Made by a program: the position numbers and the translations under genes. The notes beneath the pieces were generated by a model. It had not been told where the DNA came from and ran no database searches. It saw only the letters and a list, made by a program, of their open reading frames with translations. A stretch of 64,000 nt of DNA from Streptomyces sp. Je 1-369 (lineage in GTDB: Bacteria > Actinomycetota > Actinomycetes > Streptomycetales > Streptomycetaceae), in assembly GCF_026810505.1 (NCBI RefSeq), contig NZ_CP101750.1, positions 5,575,501 through 5,639,500 on the forward strand. Reading direction: 5' to 3'. Below, one piece after another: positions 17,326 through 25,494 of the stretch. Each line of letters begins with the position of its first letter. Positions within the stretch are counted from its first letter, which is position 1.

Positions 17326-18375
17326 GTGACCGCACAGGCACCCGTGGACGTCATCGCGCTCGGCGAGTCCATGGTCACGTTCCTGCCCGCCCGGCCCGGC
17401 CGCCTCGCCGACGTGCCGTCCTTCGACCGCGGGATCGGCGGCGCCGAGTCGAACGTCGTCTGCGCGCTCGCCGCGGCCGGGCACACCACCCGCTGGGTCA
17501 GCCGCGTCGGCGCCGACGGTTTCGGTGACCACCTCGTCGAGACGATCGCCCGCTACGGAGTGGACACCTCCGCCGTCGGCCGCGACCCGCACCGCCCCAC
17601 CGGCATCTACTTCCGTACCGCCGACGACCGCGACACCGACGCCCACGAGGTCGTCTACTACCGCGCGGGCTCCGCGGCCTCCGCCATGGCGCCGGGCTCC
17701 GTGGACGAGGACGCCCTCGCCGACGGACGCATCCTGCACCTGTCGGGCATCACGCCCGCGCTCTCCGCCGACTGCCTCGCCCTCGTACGCCACCTCTGCG
17801 CCCGGCGCGCCGACCGCGGCCCGCTCGTCTCCTTCGACGTCAACCACCGCCCCGGCCTCTGGAAGGACGACGCCGCAGCGGACCCCTCCGTCCTCCTCGA
17901 CCTCGCGCGCGGCGCCGACCTCGTCTTCGTCGGCGAGGACGAGGCCGCCGCGGCATGGGGCATCACCGGCGGCTCCGACGCGATCCGCGCCGCCCTGCCC
18001 GAGCCCGACACGCTCGTCGTCAAGCAGGGCAGCCGCGGCGCCACCGTCCACCGCCGCGGCGAGGACCCCGTCTTCCAGGCCGCCCTGCGCGTCGACGTCG
18101 TCGCGCCCGTCGGCGCCGGTGACGCCTTCGCCGCCGGTTTCCTCTCCGCCACCCTGCGCGGCCTGCCCGCCGCGCACCGGCTGCGCCACGGCCACCTGAT
18201 GGCCGCCGCCGCCCTCACCGTTCCCGGTGATCTCGCACCGCCCCCCGCCCGCGCCCATGCCGACCGCCTCGCCGCCCTGGACGACGCAGCCTGGGAGACA
18301 CTTCGTCTCGGCCCCGGCTGGACGGAACGCGTCCCGGAGGACACCGAGGCCGAGGAGGAGGTACGTACCCCATGA
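17326..18375 (+). CDS. PfkB-family sugar kinase (2-keto-3-deoxygluconate kinase-like)
   Basis: A 349-residue ribokinase-fold kinase. N-terminal VIALGESMVTFLP, GGAESNVVCALAAAGH, the substrate/lid region, and PfkB signature 2 with the catalytic aspartate in APVGAGDAFAAGFLS are visible. The best family match is 2-dehydro-3-deoxygluconokinase, phosphorylating KDG or a related keto-acid sugar. GTG 17326 follows GGAAG. The stop overlaps the IclR start by four bases (ATGA), so they are translationally coupled. In a D-amino-acid context the substrate is uncertain; a sugar acid entering through the GntP permease is an alternative explanation for the locus. Confidence 0.82.
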   Translation: MTAQAPVDVIALGESMVTFLPARPGRLADVPSFDRGIGGAESNVVCALAAAGHTTRWVSRVGADGFGDHLVETIARYGVDTSAVGRDPHRPTGIYFRTADDRDTDAHEVVYYRAGSAASAMAPGSVDEDALADGRILHLSGITPALSADCLALVRHLCARRADRGPLVSFDVNHRPGLWKDDAAADPSVLLDLARGADLVFVGEDEAAAAWGITGGSDAIRAALPEPDTLVVKQGSRGATVHRRGEDPVFQAALRVDVVAPVGAGDAFAAGFLSATLRGLPAAHRLRHGHLMAAAALTVPGDLAPPPARAHADRLAALDDAAWETLRLGPGWTERVPEDTEAEEEVRTP

Positions 18376-19136
18376 GCCAGACCGTCGACCGCGCGCTCTC
18401 GATCCTGCCGTTGCTCGCCGAGGGCCCCGCCGACCTGGGACAGGTGGCCGAACGGCTCGACGTCCACAAGTCGACCGCGCTCCGGCTCCTGCGCACCCTC
18501 CACGAGCACGGCCTGGTCTTCCGCCAGTCCGACCAGCGCTACCGCCTCGGCGCGCGCCTCTTCGCGCTCGCCCAGGAAGCCGTCGAGAATCTCGACGTGC
18601 GCGAGATCGCCCACCCCCATCTCCTCGCCCTCAACGAGAAGTGCGGCCACACGGTCCACCTCGCCGTGTACGAGGAGCAGGAGGTGCTGTACATCGACAA
18701 GGTCGAGAGCCGGTATCCGGTGCGGATGTACTCACGCATCGGCAAGCCGGTGGCGATCACCGTCGCCGCCGTCGCGAAGCTGCTGCTCTCCGACTTCCCG
18801 GAGGCCGAGCGCCGCGCCATCGCGGAGAAGCTCGACTATCCCACCTACACGTCCCGTTCGACGCCCAACGCCGCCGCGTTCCTCAAGGAGCTGGCGGCCG
18901 TGCGCGAACAGGGCTGGGCCACCGACCTCGGTGGCCACGAGGAGTCCATCAACTGCATCGGGGCCCCCATCCGCGGTGCGGACGGGCGGGTCGTCGCCGC
19001 CATGTCGGTGTCCGCACCGAATGTCGTCGTCACCGCCGAGGAACTCCTCTCCCTGCTCCCGCTGGTCCGCCGCACGGCGGACGCGATCAGCCGCGAGTAC
19101 TCCGGCAACGCCCCTCTGAAGGAAGCAAGTTCATGA
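18372..19136 (+). CDS. IclR-family transcriptional regulator
   Basis: A 254-residue regulator: N-terminal winged helix (1-65, with DLGQVAERLDVHKSTALRLLRTLHEHGLV) and C-terminal GAF-like effector domain (about 80-245, with GHTVHLAVYEEQEVLYIDKVE and INCIGAPIRGADGRVVAAMSVSAP). Such proteins bind small acids such as keto acids or sugar acids and act mostly as repressors. Start and stop codons overlap the kinase upstream and RidA downstream (ATGA each), so it is part of the operon it probably controls. The inverted repeat at 17218-17236 is its likely site. Confidence 0.9.
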   Translation: MSQTVDRALSILPLLAEGPADLGQVAERLDVHKSTALRLLRTLHEHGLVFRQSDQRYRLGARLFALAQEAVENLDVREIAHPHLLALNEKCGHTVHLAVYEEQEVLYIDKVESRYPVRMYSRIGKPVAITVAAVAKLLLSDFPEAERRAIAEKLDYPTYTSRSTPNAAAFLKELAAVREQGWATDLGGHEESINCIGAPIRGADGRVVAAMSVSAPNVVVTAEELLSLLPLVRRTADAISREYSGNAPLKEASS

Positions 19137-19543
19137 CCGAGAAGACCGCCCTCACCCCGGCCACCCACACCACCCCGCCCGCGAAGTTCTCCCACGGCGT
19201 GAAGAAGGGCAACATCCTTCAGGTCGCCGGACAGGTCGGCTTCCTGCCCGCCGAGGAGGGCAAGGCCCCCACCCCCGCGGGCCCGACCCTGCGCGAGCAG
19301 ACCCTCCAGACGTTCGCCAACGTCAAGGCGATCCTCGAAGAGGGCGGCGCGACCTGGGACGACGTGATGATGATGCGCGTCTACCTCACGGACGTGGACC
19401 ACTTCGCGGAGATGAACGAGATCTACAACGCGTACTTCGAGGAGCAGGGCCTGAAGGCTCCCGCCTCCGCCCGCACCACGGTCTACGTCGGTCTCCCGGC
19501 GGGCCTCCTCATCGAGATCGACGCGCTCGCCGTTCTCGGCTGA
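19133..19543 (+). CDS. RidA-family enamine/imine deaminase
   Basis: A 136-residue member of the YjgF/YER057c/UK114 family, with FANVKAILEEGGATWDDVMMMRVYLTDVDHFAEMNEIY, the catalytic arginine in SARTTVYVGLP and the terminal IEIDALAVL. RidA hydrolyses reactive 2-aminoacrylate and related imines, which PLP serine/threonine dehydratases release. Its placement opposite a D-serine dehydratase-like gene therefore makes metabolic sense: it would clear the intermediate. It is coupled to IclR by an ATGA overlap and is followed after 115 bases by the permease gene. Confidence 0.9.
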   Translation: MTEKTALTPATHTTPPAKFSHGVKKGNILQVAGQVGFLPAEEGKAPTPAGPTLREQTLQTFANVKAILEEGGATWDDVMMMRVYLTDVDHFAEMNEIYNAYFEEQGLKAPASARTTVYVGLPAGLLIEIDALAVLG

Positions 19544-19658
19544 CGCACATCCCTCTCCACCAGCAAGCCGTACGTCGTCACGGCACGGCGCCCACCCCCG
19601 GGGCGCCGTGCCGCGATCCCCCCTGCCCCGAAAGCCCCATGCACTTACGAGGTCAACG

Positions 19659-21149
19659 ATGTCCCCGTCCCACACCGCCGTGCTCGCGGCCGCCCCCGCC
19701 GCGGAGGCGCCACCGCACACCGGCGGCCTGCTCGCCCTGATCGACGGCACGGCCGGTCTGCTGACCGTCGCCGCGCTCGGCATCCTGCTCCTGCTCTTCC
19801 TGATCATCAAAATCAGGCTGCAGCCCTTCGTGGCGCTCCTGGCGGTCTCGATAGCCGTCGGCCTCGCGGCCGGCCTCTCCGTCACCGAACTCTTCGGCAC
19901 CGTCCAGAAGTCCGACGCCGTCTCGGTCATCGAATCGGGCATGGGCGGGATCCTCGGCCATGTGGCGATCATCATCGGCCTCGGCACGATGCTCGGCGCG
20001 ATCCTGGAGGTCTCGGGCGGAGCGGAGGTCCTCGCCTCCCGCCTGCTCGGCCTCTTCGGCGAGAAGCGCGCACCCCTGGCCATGGGCCTGACGGGCCTGA
20101 TCTTCGGTGTCCCCGTCTTCTTCGACGTCGGCATCTTCGTCCTCGCGCCGATCGTCTACGCGGCGGCCAAGCGCAGCGGCAAGTCGATCCTCCTCTACTG
20201 CCTCCCTCTCCTCGCGGGTCTCTCGATGACCCACGCGTTCCTGCCCCCGCACCCCGGTCCGGTGGCCGCGGCGGGACTGTTGAAGGTGGACCTCGGCTGG
20301 GTCATCCTCATGGGCATCGTCTGCGGCATCCCCGCGGTGCTGGCCGCCTGGGTCTACTCCGCGTGGATCGGCAAGCGCATCTTCGTGCCCGTGCCGCAGG
20401 ACATGGTCGAGGCGGCGGACGAGGCGAAGGCGGCGGTCGTCGCGGAGCAGAGCGCCGCGGGTGTGGCGCCGCGGGAGAAGCCGGTGCCGCTGGGCACCGT
20501 CTTCACGATCATCGGCACGCCCCTGTTCCTGATCCTCCTCGCCACGTTCTCCTCGATCGCCTTCGACCCCTCCACCTTCCGCTCGGTCATCGAGTTCTTC
20601 GGCAGCCCGTTCGTAGCCCTGACGATCGCCCTGCTCATGGCGTACTACCTGCTGGGCATCCGGCGCGGCTGGTCCCGCAAGTCCCTCGAAACGGTGTCGA
20701 CCTCGTCCCTCAAGCCGGTCGGCAACATCCTCCTCGTCGTCGGCGCGGGCGGGATCTTCGGCGCGGTCCTGAAGGCGAGCGGCGTGGCCGGCGCGATCTC
20801 GGACACGTTCCAGGACGTGGGCCTCCCCATCATCGTCCTGGCCTACCTGCTCTCCCTGATCCTGCGCGTGGCCCAGGGCTCGGCGACGGTGGCGATCGTC
20901 ACGACGGCAGGCATCGTCGCCCCCCTCCTCTCCGAGGGCGACTACTCCCAGGCCTTCACGGCCCTGGTCATCATGGCGATCTCGGCGGGCTCCATCTTCG
21001 CCTCGCACGTCAACGACGGCGGCTTCTGGATGGTGGCGAAGTACTTCGGCATCAGCGAACGCGACACGCTGAAGACGTGGACGGTCCTGGAGTCGGTCCT
21101 GTCGATCGCGGGCTTCGCGGTGGCGGCGGTCGTGAGCTTGTTCGTGTAG
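19659..21149 (+). CDS. GntP-family permease (gluconate or D-serine transporter)
   Basis: A 496-residue inner membrane transporter with about 12-14 hydrophobic segments. GntP features include GMGGILGHVAIIIGLGTMLG, the central GVPVFFDVGIFVLAP and LPPHPGPVAAAGLL, and the C-terminal ASHVNDGGFWMV. GntP members carry gluconate, other sugar acids or, for DsdX, D-serine. Start ATG 19659 has GAGGT upstream. As last gene of the rightward operon, it probably imports the substrate of the locus; both KDG kinase (sugar acid) and the D-amino-acid enzymes are compatible. A terminator follows. Confidence 0.9.
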   Translation: MSPSHTAVLAAAPAAEAPPHTGGLLALIDGTAGLLTVAALGILLLLFLIIKIRLQPFVALLAVSIAVGLAAGLSVTELFGTVQKSDAVSVIESGMGGILGHVAIIIGLGTMLGAILEVSGGAEVLASRLLGLFGEKRAPLAMGLTGLIFGVPVFFDVGIFVLAPIVYAAAKRSGKSILLYCLPLLAGLSMTHAFLPPHPGPVAAAGLLKVDLGWVILMGIVCGIPAVLAAWVYSAWIGKRIFVPVPQDMVEAADEAKAAVVAEQSAAGVAPREKPVPLGTVFTIIGTPLFLILLATFSSIAFDPSTFRSVIEFFGSPFVALTIALLMAYYLLGIRRGWSRKSLETVSTSSLKPVGNILLVVGAGGIFGAVLKASGVAGAISDTFQDVGLPIIVLAYLLSLILRVAQGSATVAIVTTAGIVAPLLSEGDYSQAFTALVIMAISAGSIFASHVNDGGFWMVAKYFGISERDTLKTWTVLESVLSIAGFAVAAVVSLFV

Positions 21150-21163
21150 CGGTAAGCAGGTGA

Positions 21164-21195
21164 TGGGGCGCCCGGCGAGCTTGCCGGGCGCCCCA
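21164..21195. terminator. Terminator after the GntP permease gene
   Basis: A perfect 13-bp stem (21164-21176 with 21183-21195, arm TGGGGCGCCCGGC) with a 6-base loop lies between the permease stop and the convergent carboxypeptidase stop at 21275. Confidence 0.85.
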
Positions 21196-21274
21196 CCAGT
21201 GCGTCGCACGCAGGGGTGACCCATGCCGAGTCTCCGCTACGCCGCGTGGTCGCAAGGCGGCACCGCACGCATCG

Positions 21275-22618
21275 TCAGCCCGTGCAGTACTGCTGTTCCT
21301 TGCCGATCGACCGGTACATGCAGTCCGAGTTCTCCAGGAGTTGCAGCACCGCGTCACGGTTGCGGCTGGTCTCCCGTTCGATCACCTCGTCGGGCGGGTA
21401 GAAACCGCCGCCGCCCGCGGACGACGGGTACATCTCGAAGGTGTAGCTGAAGATCTTCTGGCTGCCCCACAGCCAGTCGTTGATCGACCCGTCGGTGATG
21501 TAGAGGTCGCTGGACTGCTGGGGCGTGTAGCCGTTGCTCGCGGCCATCTTGCGGCCCACGGTCGCGTGCGCGTCGCGGTCGTCCTGGGTGAGGCCGGGGC
21601 CCGTGTCGCTGTACGTGTAGCCGTACGGCCACAGGACCAGCTCGCTGTACGTGTGGAAGTCGATGGACGCCTTGATCTGCTGCTTGCCGCCGACGACACG
21701 GCTGCGCACGAAATTGGCGACGACCTGCGTCTCGGGGGCCGACTCGGCGCTGCGGCCGCGGTACGTCTCGGAGCCCGTGGAGCCTGACGAGCCGCCGCAG
21801 CAGCCCCACCGGTAGGCCCAGTTGCGGTTCAGGTCGGTGCCGACGTTGGACGAGCCGCTGTTGGGCTGCCGGTTCTTGCGCCAGCTGCGGTACGAGCCGG
21901 ACGCGATGTCGTACTCGCCGCCGTCCGGGTTCACGTCCGGCACGATCCAGATCTCGCGCTCGTCGACCATCTTCTTGATCCGCGCGTCGGTGGCGTAGTC
22001 GTCGCCCAGCTCGCGCAGCAGGTAGAGAGCCATCTCCACCGTCAGGTGCTCGCGCGCGTGCTGGTGGTGGGTGAAGAGGACCTCGGGCTCGGCCTCGTCG
22101 GTGCCCACGTTGTCGCTGATCTTGATGGCGACGATGTCACGGCCCGAGTAGGACTTGCCGATGACCTTCTTGCTGAACAGGTCCGGGTGGGCCGCGATGC
22201 GCTGGTTGATCTCCGCGTTCATCTCGGCGTAGTTGTGGTACCTCGCGTCGGCGGGCGGGAAGTCCTTGACCTTGACTTCCTCGCCGTTCGCGCGCTTCGG
22301 GGGCCCGGCCAGCGGTCTGAGCTCGTAGCCCGCCTTCCGGAGCGCCGCCGCCTCGGCCGCGTCCGCCGAGACGACCACCGCGCGGGCGTCGACCTCGTCG
22401 ATCGCGACACCGGTGCGGGCGAGTGCGGTGCGCGCGGCGCGGTCGTCGCGCAGGGGGATCTCGTACTGGCGCGTTTCTTCGTCGGCGGCGGTCGCCGCGC
22501 TGCGGGGGGCCGGGTCGGCCTGTCCTGTCGAGGCGTTGGCGGTCAGGGGAGCCGCCACGGCCAGGGCGAGAAGTGCCGCGAGGGCCGCGGATCTCCTGCC
22601 GCGTATGCGGAGTCGCAT
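21275..22618 (-). CDS. Secreted M14 zinc carboxypeptidase (carboxypeptidase T-like)
   Basis: A 447-residue secreted metallopeptidase. A signal peptide (to about residue 29, TANA) is followed by a propeptide of about 90 residues and then the M14 domain. Zinc ligands are His187 and Glu190 in HQHAREH and the later histidine in [12 protein letters not shown]; the general-base glutamate is in [29 protein letters not shown] is the usual substrate-side segment. The C-terminal [13 protein letters not shown] may form a disulphide. It removes C-terminal residues from peptides outside the cell, complementing the two secreted proteases. GGAG-type sites precede ATG 22618. Confidence 0.9.
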   Translation of the reverse strand: MRLRIRGRRSAALAALLALAVAAPLTANASTGQADPAPRSAATAADEETRQYEIPLRDDRAARTALARTGVAIDEVDARAVVVSADAAEAAALRKAGYELRPLAGPPKRANGEEVKVKDFPPADARYHNYAEMNAEINQRIAAHPDLFSKKVIGKSYSGRDIVAIKISDNVGTDEAEPEVLFTHHQHAREHLTVEMALYLLRELGDDYATDARIKKMVDEREIWIVPDVNPDGGEYDIASGSYRSWRKNRQPNSGSSNVGTDLNRNWAYRWGCCGGSSGSTGSETYRGRSAESAPETQVVANFVRSRVVGGKQQIKASIDFHTYSELVLWPYGYTYSDTGPGLTQDDRDAHATVGRKMAASNGYTPQQSSDLYITDGSINDWLWGSQKIFSYTFEMYPSSAGGGGFYPPDEVIERETSRNRDAVLQLLENSDCMYRSIGKEQQYCTG

Positions 22619-22650
22619 GAAGTCTCCTCAGGGGTGGGGGGTTGTTCAGT

Positions 22651-22760
22651 GCGACGTGCGGGGCTGTCACGTGCGGGGTGCGCGACGTGCGGGGTGCGAT
22701 GTGCGGGCGTGCGGTGCGCGACGTGCGGCGTGCGGTGCGCGACGTGCGATGCGCGGGTTG
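22651..22760. repeat. Degenerate GTGCGG/GACGTGCG minisatellite
   Basis: About 110 bases between divergent genes are built from imperfect repeats of GTGCG(G/A) and GCGACGTGCGG. The octamer GACGTGCG occurs four times and GTGCGGGGTGCG-like strings link them. There is no convincing ORF. It occupies the leader regions of the carboxypeptidase (left) and Nramp-like (right) genes and may include both promoters. Confidence 0.65.
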
Positions 22761-22861
22761 CCGGTCGCGCGGGCCCATCGTCGATGCGTGGCATGCACCG
22801 GTCAATGCTGTCTTTGGCCAACCTCTTGTGTCCGCGACCGCGATGCGCTTTCTTGATCGGC

Positions 22862-24190
22862 ATGGCTGAAAGCACAGGCAGTGGCACCACCGCCGGCGAA
22901 GCGGAACCTCGGCTCCGCAAGGCGAGCTGGAAATACGTCGGGCCGGGCATCGTCGTCGCGGCCACCGGAGTCGGCGCGGGAGACCTCGTCGCGACCCTCA
23001 TCGCGGGCAGCAAATTCGGCTACACCCTGCTGTGGGCCGCGATCATCGGCTGTCTGGTGAAGATCTCCCTCGCCGAGGCGACGGGCCGCTGGCACCTGGC
23101 CACCGGCCGCACCCTGTTCGAGGGCTGGCGCAGCCTCGGCCAGTGGACCACGTACTACTTCGCGATCTACGTCGTCATCTGGGGCTTCGTCTACGGAGCC
23201 ACGGCCATGTCGTCCAGCGCGCTGCCGCTCGTCGCGCTCTTCCCGGACGGGCCGAGCCTCAAGACCTGGGCGATCCTTTGCGGCCTGCTCGGCCTCGCCT
23301 TCGTCTGGTTCAACCGGTACGCCGTCTTCGAGAAGGCCATGACGATCGTCATCGGCATGAAGTTCCTGATCGTCGTGTACGTCGCGATCCGCGTCGCCCC
23401 CGACCTCGGCAACGCCCTCGCGGGCCTCGTGCCCGCCCTCCCCGACGGCTCGCTGCTCTACACGCTCGGCCTGATCGGCGGCGTCGGCGGCACCATCACC
23501 ATGGCCGCTTACGGCTATTGGGTGAACTCCAAGGGCTGGACCGACATCAGCTGGCTCAAGGTGATGCGGCTCGACAACCGCGTCGCGTACATCACGACCG
23601 GCATCTTCGTCGTCGCGATGATGATCATCGGCGCCGAGCTCCTGCACTCCACGAACATCGCCCTCAACTCCGGCGACCGGGGCCTCATCGACCTCGGCAA
23701 GGTCCTGGAGGACAAGTTCGGCGCGGTCACCGCCAACCTCTTCCTCATCGGCTTCTTCGCCACGTCCTTCGGCGCGCTGATGGGCGTGTGGCACGGCGTG
23801 AGCCTCATGTTCGCGGACTTCGTGGAGCGGCTGCGGCGCGAGCGCGGCGGTGCCGGGGTGGCCGAGGGGAACATGGTCGAGGAGGTCGCGGCCGGCAAGC
23901 GCGAGAAGTCGGTGCCGTTCCGGGCGTACCTGCTCTGGCTGACCTTCCCGCCGATGGGCCTGCTCTTCCTCGACGAGCCGTTCGGCCTCGTCATCGCGTA
24001 CGGCGTGCTCGGCGCGTTCTTCATGCCCTTCCTGGCCCTCACCCTGCTCTGGCTGCTCAACACCTCCCGTACGCCCGCGCAGTGGCGCAACGGCCGGCTC
24101 AGCAACGTGATGCTGGCCGCCGCGGGCCTGCTGTTCCTGGTCCTCTGCGTCAAGCAGATCATCGACCTGGACTGGGGCAGCTTCTTCTGA
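22862..24190 (+). CDS. Nramp-related membrane transporter with altered metal-site motifs
   Basis: A 442-residue protein with about 11 TM segments and the overall Nramp layout. Where Mn/Fe Nramp transporters have DPGN in TM1 this has GVGAGDLVATLIAG, and where they have the MPH motif in TM6 this has ITMAAYGYW. The two metal-coordinating unwound segments are thus both changed, so a different substrate, or loss of Mn transport, is expected. Other landmarks: SKFGYTLLWA, MGVWHGVSLMFADFVE. ATG 22862 has no strong ribosome site; an in-frame TTG at 22853 is an alternative. A 16-bp terminator follows the stop. Confidence 0.8.
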   Translation: MAESTGSGTTAGEAEPRLRKASWKYVGPGIVVAATGVGAGDLVATLIAGSKFGYTLLWAAIIGCLVKISLAEATGRWHLATGRTLFEGWRSLGQWTTYYFAIYVVIWGFVYGATAMSSSALPLVALFPDGPSLKTWAILCGLLGLAFVWFNRYAVFEKAMTIVIGMKFLIVVYVAIRVAPDLGNALAGLVPALPDGSLLYTLGLIGGVGGTITMAAYGYWVNSKGWTDISWLKVMRLDNRVAYITTGIFVVAMMIIGAELLHSTNIALNSGDRGLIDLGKVLEDKFGAVTANLFLIGFFATSFGALMGVWHGVSLMFADFVERLRRERGGAGVAEGNMVEEVAAGKREKSVPFRAYLLWLTFPPMGLLFLDEPFGLVIAYGVLGAFFMPFLALTLLWLLNTSRTPAQWRNGRLSNVMLAAAGLLFLVLCVKQIIDLDWGSFF

Positions 24191-24192
24191 TC

Positions 24193-24230
24193 GACAGCGG
24201 CGCCTCCGGGGGAGCGGAGGCGCCGCTGTC
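24193..24230. terminator. Terminator between Nramp-like and chitinase genes
   Basis: A perfect 16-bp stem (24193-24208 with 24215-24230) with a 6-base loop starts 3 bases after the transporter stop. It is followed by a short CTACGG/CTACCG hexamer repeat (about 24242-24266) next to the convergent chitinase stop. Confidence 0.88.
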
Positions 24231-24261
24231 AGTATCCGTCGCGCTACGGCTACCGCTACCG

Positions 24262-25266
24262 CTACGGCAGCCCGTGCACGTGCGCGCCCACCGACTTCGA
24301 CCAGGCGCTGCCCGCCGCCGCGTCCCAGTTCGTGGACCAGGCCATCGCGCCCCGGATGCCCGGATACGTCTTGGACGGCTTGAAGGAGCCGCAGCCCGTG
24401 CCCTTCGCCAGGCAGTCCAGGGCGTCGTTCACGACGTCCGGCGCGACGTACCCGCCGCCCGCCGCCTTCGGCGACGCCGGGACGCCGATGCCGACCTGCG
24501 ACGGCGCGAGGCCGTTCTCCAGCTGGATGCAGGCGAGCCCGGTGAGGAAGTCGACCGTGCCCTGGCTGTGGACCTTGCCGTCGCAGCCGAGCATCGAACC
24601 GCTGTTGTAGTACTGCATGTTGACCACCGTGAGGATGTCCTTCACGGCGAGCGCGGTCTTGAAGTACTCGGTCGACGGGGACTGCATGTCGATGGTCTGC
24701 GGCGCCATCGTCAGGACGAGCCCCGGCCCTGCCTTGCCCGCGAGCGACTTGAGGGCCTGCGTCATGTACGTCGAGTCGAGGCCGTTCTCCAGGTCGATGT
24801 CGACGCCGTCGAAGCCGTACTCCCGCATGAGCTTGTGCACGGATTCGGCGAAGGCGGTCGCGGACGCCGCGTCGTTGACCGCCACCGCGCCCTTCTCGCC
24901 GCCGACCGAGATGATCACGGACTTGCCCGCGGCCTGCTTGGCCTTGATGTCGGCCTTGAACTGGTCGACGGTGTAGCCGCCGAGCCCCGCCGAGTCGAGG
25001 TTGAACGTCACCTCGCCGGGCGTCCCGGTCGCGTCGGCGAAGGAGACGGCGATGATGTCGTACTCGTCCTGCACGTCGCCCAGCTTCTGCACCTGGGCGC
25101 CGTTGTCGAAGTTCTGCCAGTAGCCGGTCACGGCGTGCTCGGGCACGGCGCGGGTCCCGGCGTCGGCGGTGCCCGTGGACAGGCCCGTCAGAGCGAGGGC
25201 GAGGGAGAGGGCGGCGAAGGCGGCGCCGGTGAGAGCACCGGTCCTTCTCCTGCGTGTGCGGTCCAC
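24262..25266 (-). CDS. Secreted GH18 chitinase, single domain
   Basis: A 334-residue secreted chitinase with a signal peptide to about residue 36 (TADA). The GH18 barrel has the strand VTGYWQNF, SVIISVGGE and the catalytic motif DGVDIDLE (153-160, acid Glu160), then MAPQT, MQYYNSG and the closing GAMAWSTNWD. No chitin-binding module is attached, unlike many Streptomyces chitinases. A DasR-type element sits about 80 bases upstream, which links expression to N-acetylglucosamine status. It would release chitooligosaccharides from fungal or arthropod chitin. The start is ATG 25266. Confidence 0.93.
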   Translation of the reverse strand: MDRTRRRRTGALTGAAFAALSLALALTGLSTGTADAGTRAVPEHAVTGYWQNFDNGAQVQKLGDVQDEYDIIAVSFADATGTPGEVTFNLDSAGLGGYTVDQFKADIKAKQAAGKSVIISVGGEKGAVAVNDAASATAFAESVHKLMREYGFDGVDIDLENGLDSTYMTQALKSLAGKAGPGLVLTMAPQTIDMQSPSTEYFKTALAVKDILTVVNMQYYNSGSMLGCDGKVHSQGTVDFLTGLACIQLENGLAPSQVGIGVPASPKAAGGGYVAPDVVNDALDCLAKGTGCGSFKPSKTYPGIRGAMAWSTNWDAAAGSAWSKSVGAHVHGLP

Positions 25267-25343
25267 TGCTGCCTCCGGTGGGGGGAGAGGGTGGGGGGAG
25301 GTACGTCGGAACGGTGGCCACCGCCGTCTGCTTGGTCGTACAA

Positions 25344-25359
25344 GCTGGTCCAGACCAAT
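25344..25359 (-). promoter_or_regulatory. Putative DasR-responsive element (dre) of the chitinase gene
   Basis: The core TGGTCCAGACCA (25346-25357) matches the palindromic dre consensus ACTGGTCTAGACCAGT at most positions and also the classic chi promoter repeat. On the chitinase strand it lies immediately downstream of TTGACA (25365-25370), i.e. across the promoter, where a GntR-family repressor released by glucosamine-6-phosphate would block transcription. Confidence 0.75.
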
Positions 25360-25494
25360 TGAGTTGTCAAGGGCTCAAACATCACTTGGTGCACAGGAGT
25401 ACGCGCCCACCTCCACATGAACAGTGCGAAGTTGGGTGTTGAGGCGACCATGACGTGGATATGGTGCTGAGGCAGGAGTGCACGACCACCGGGG

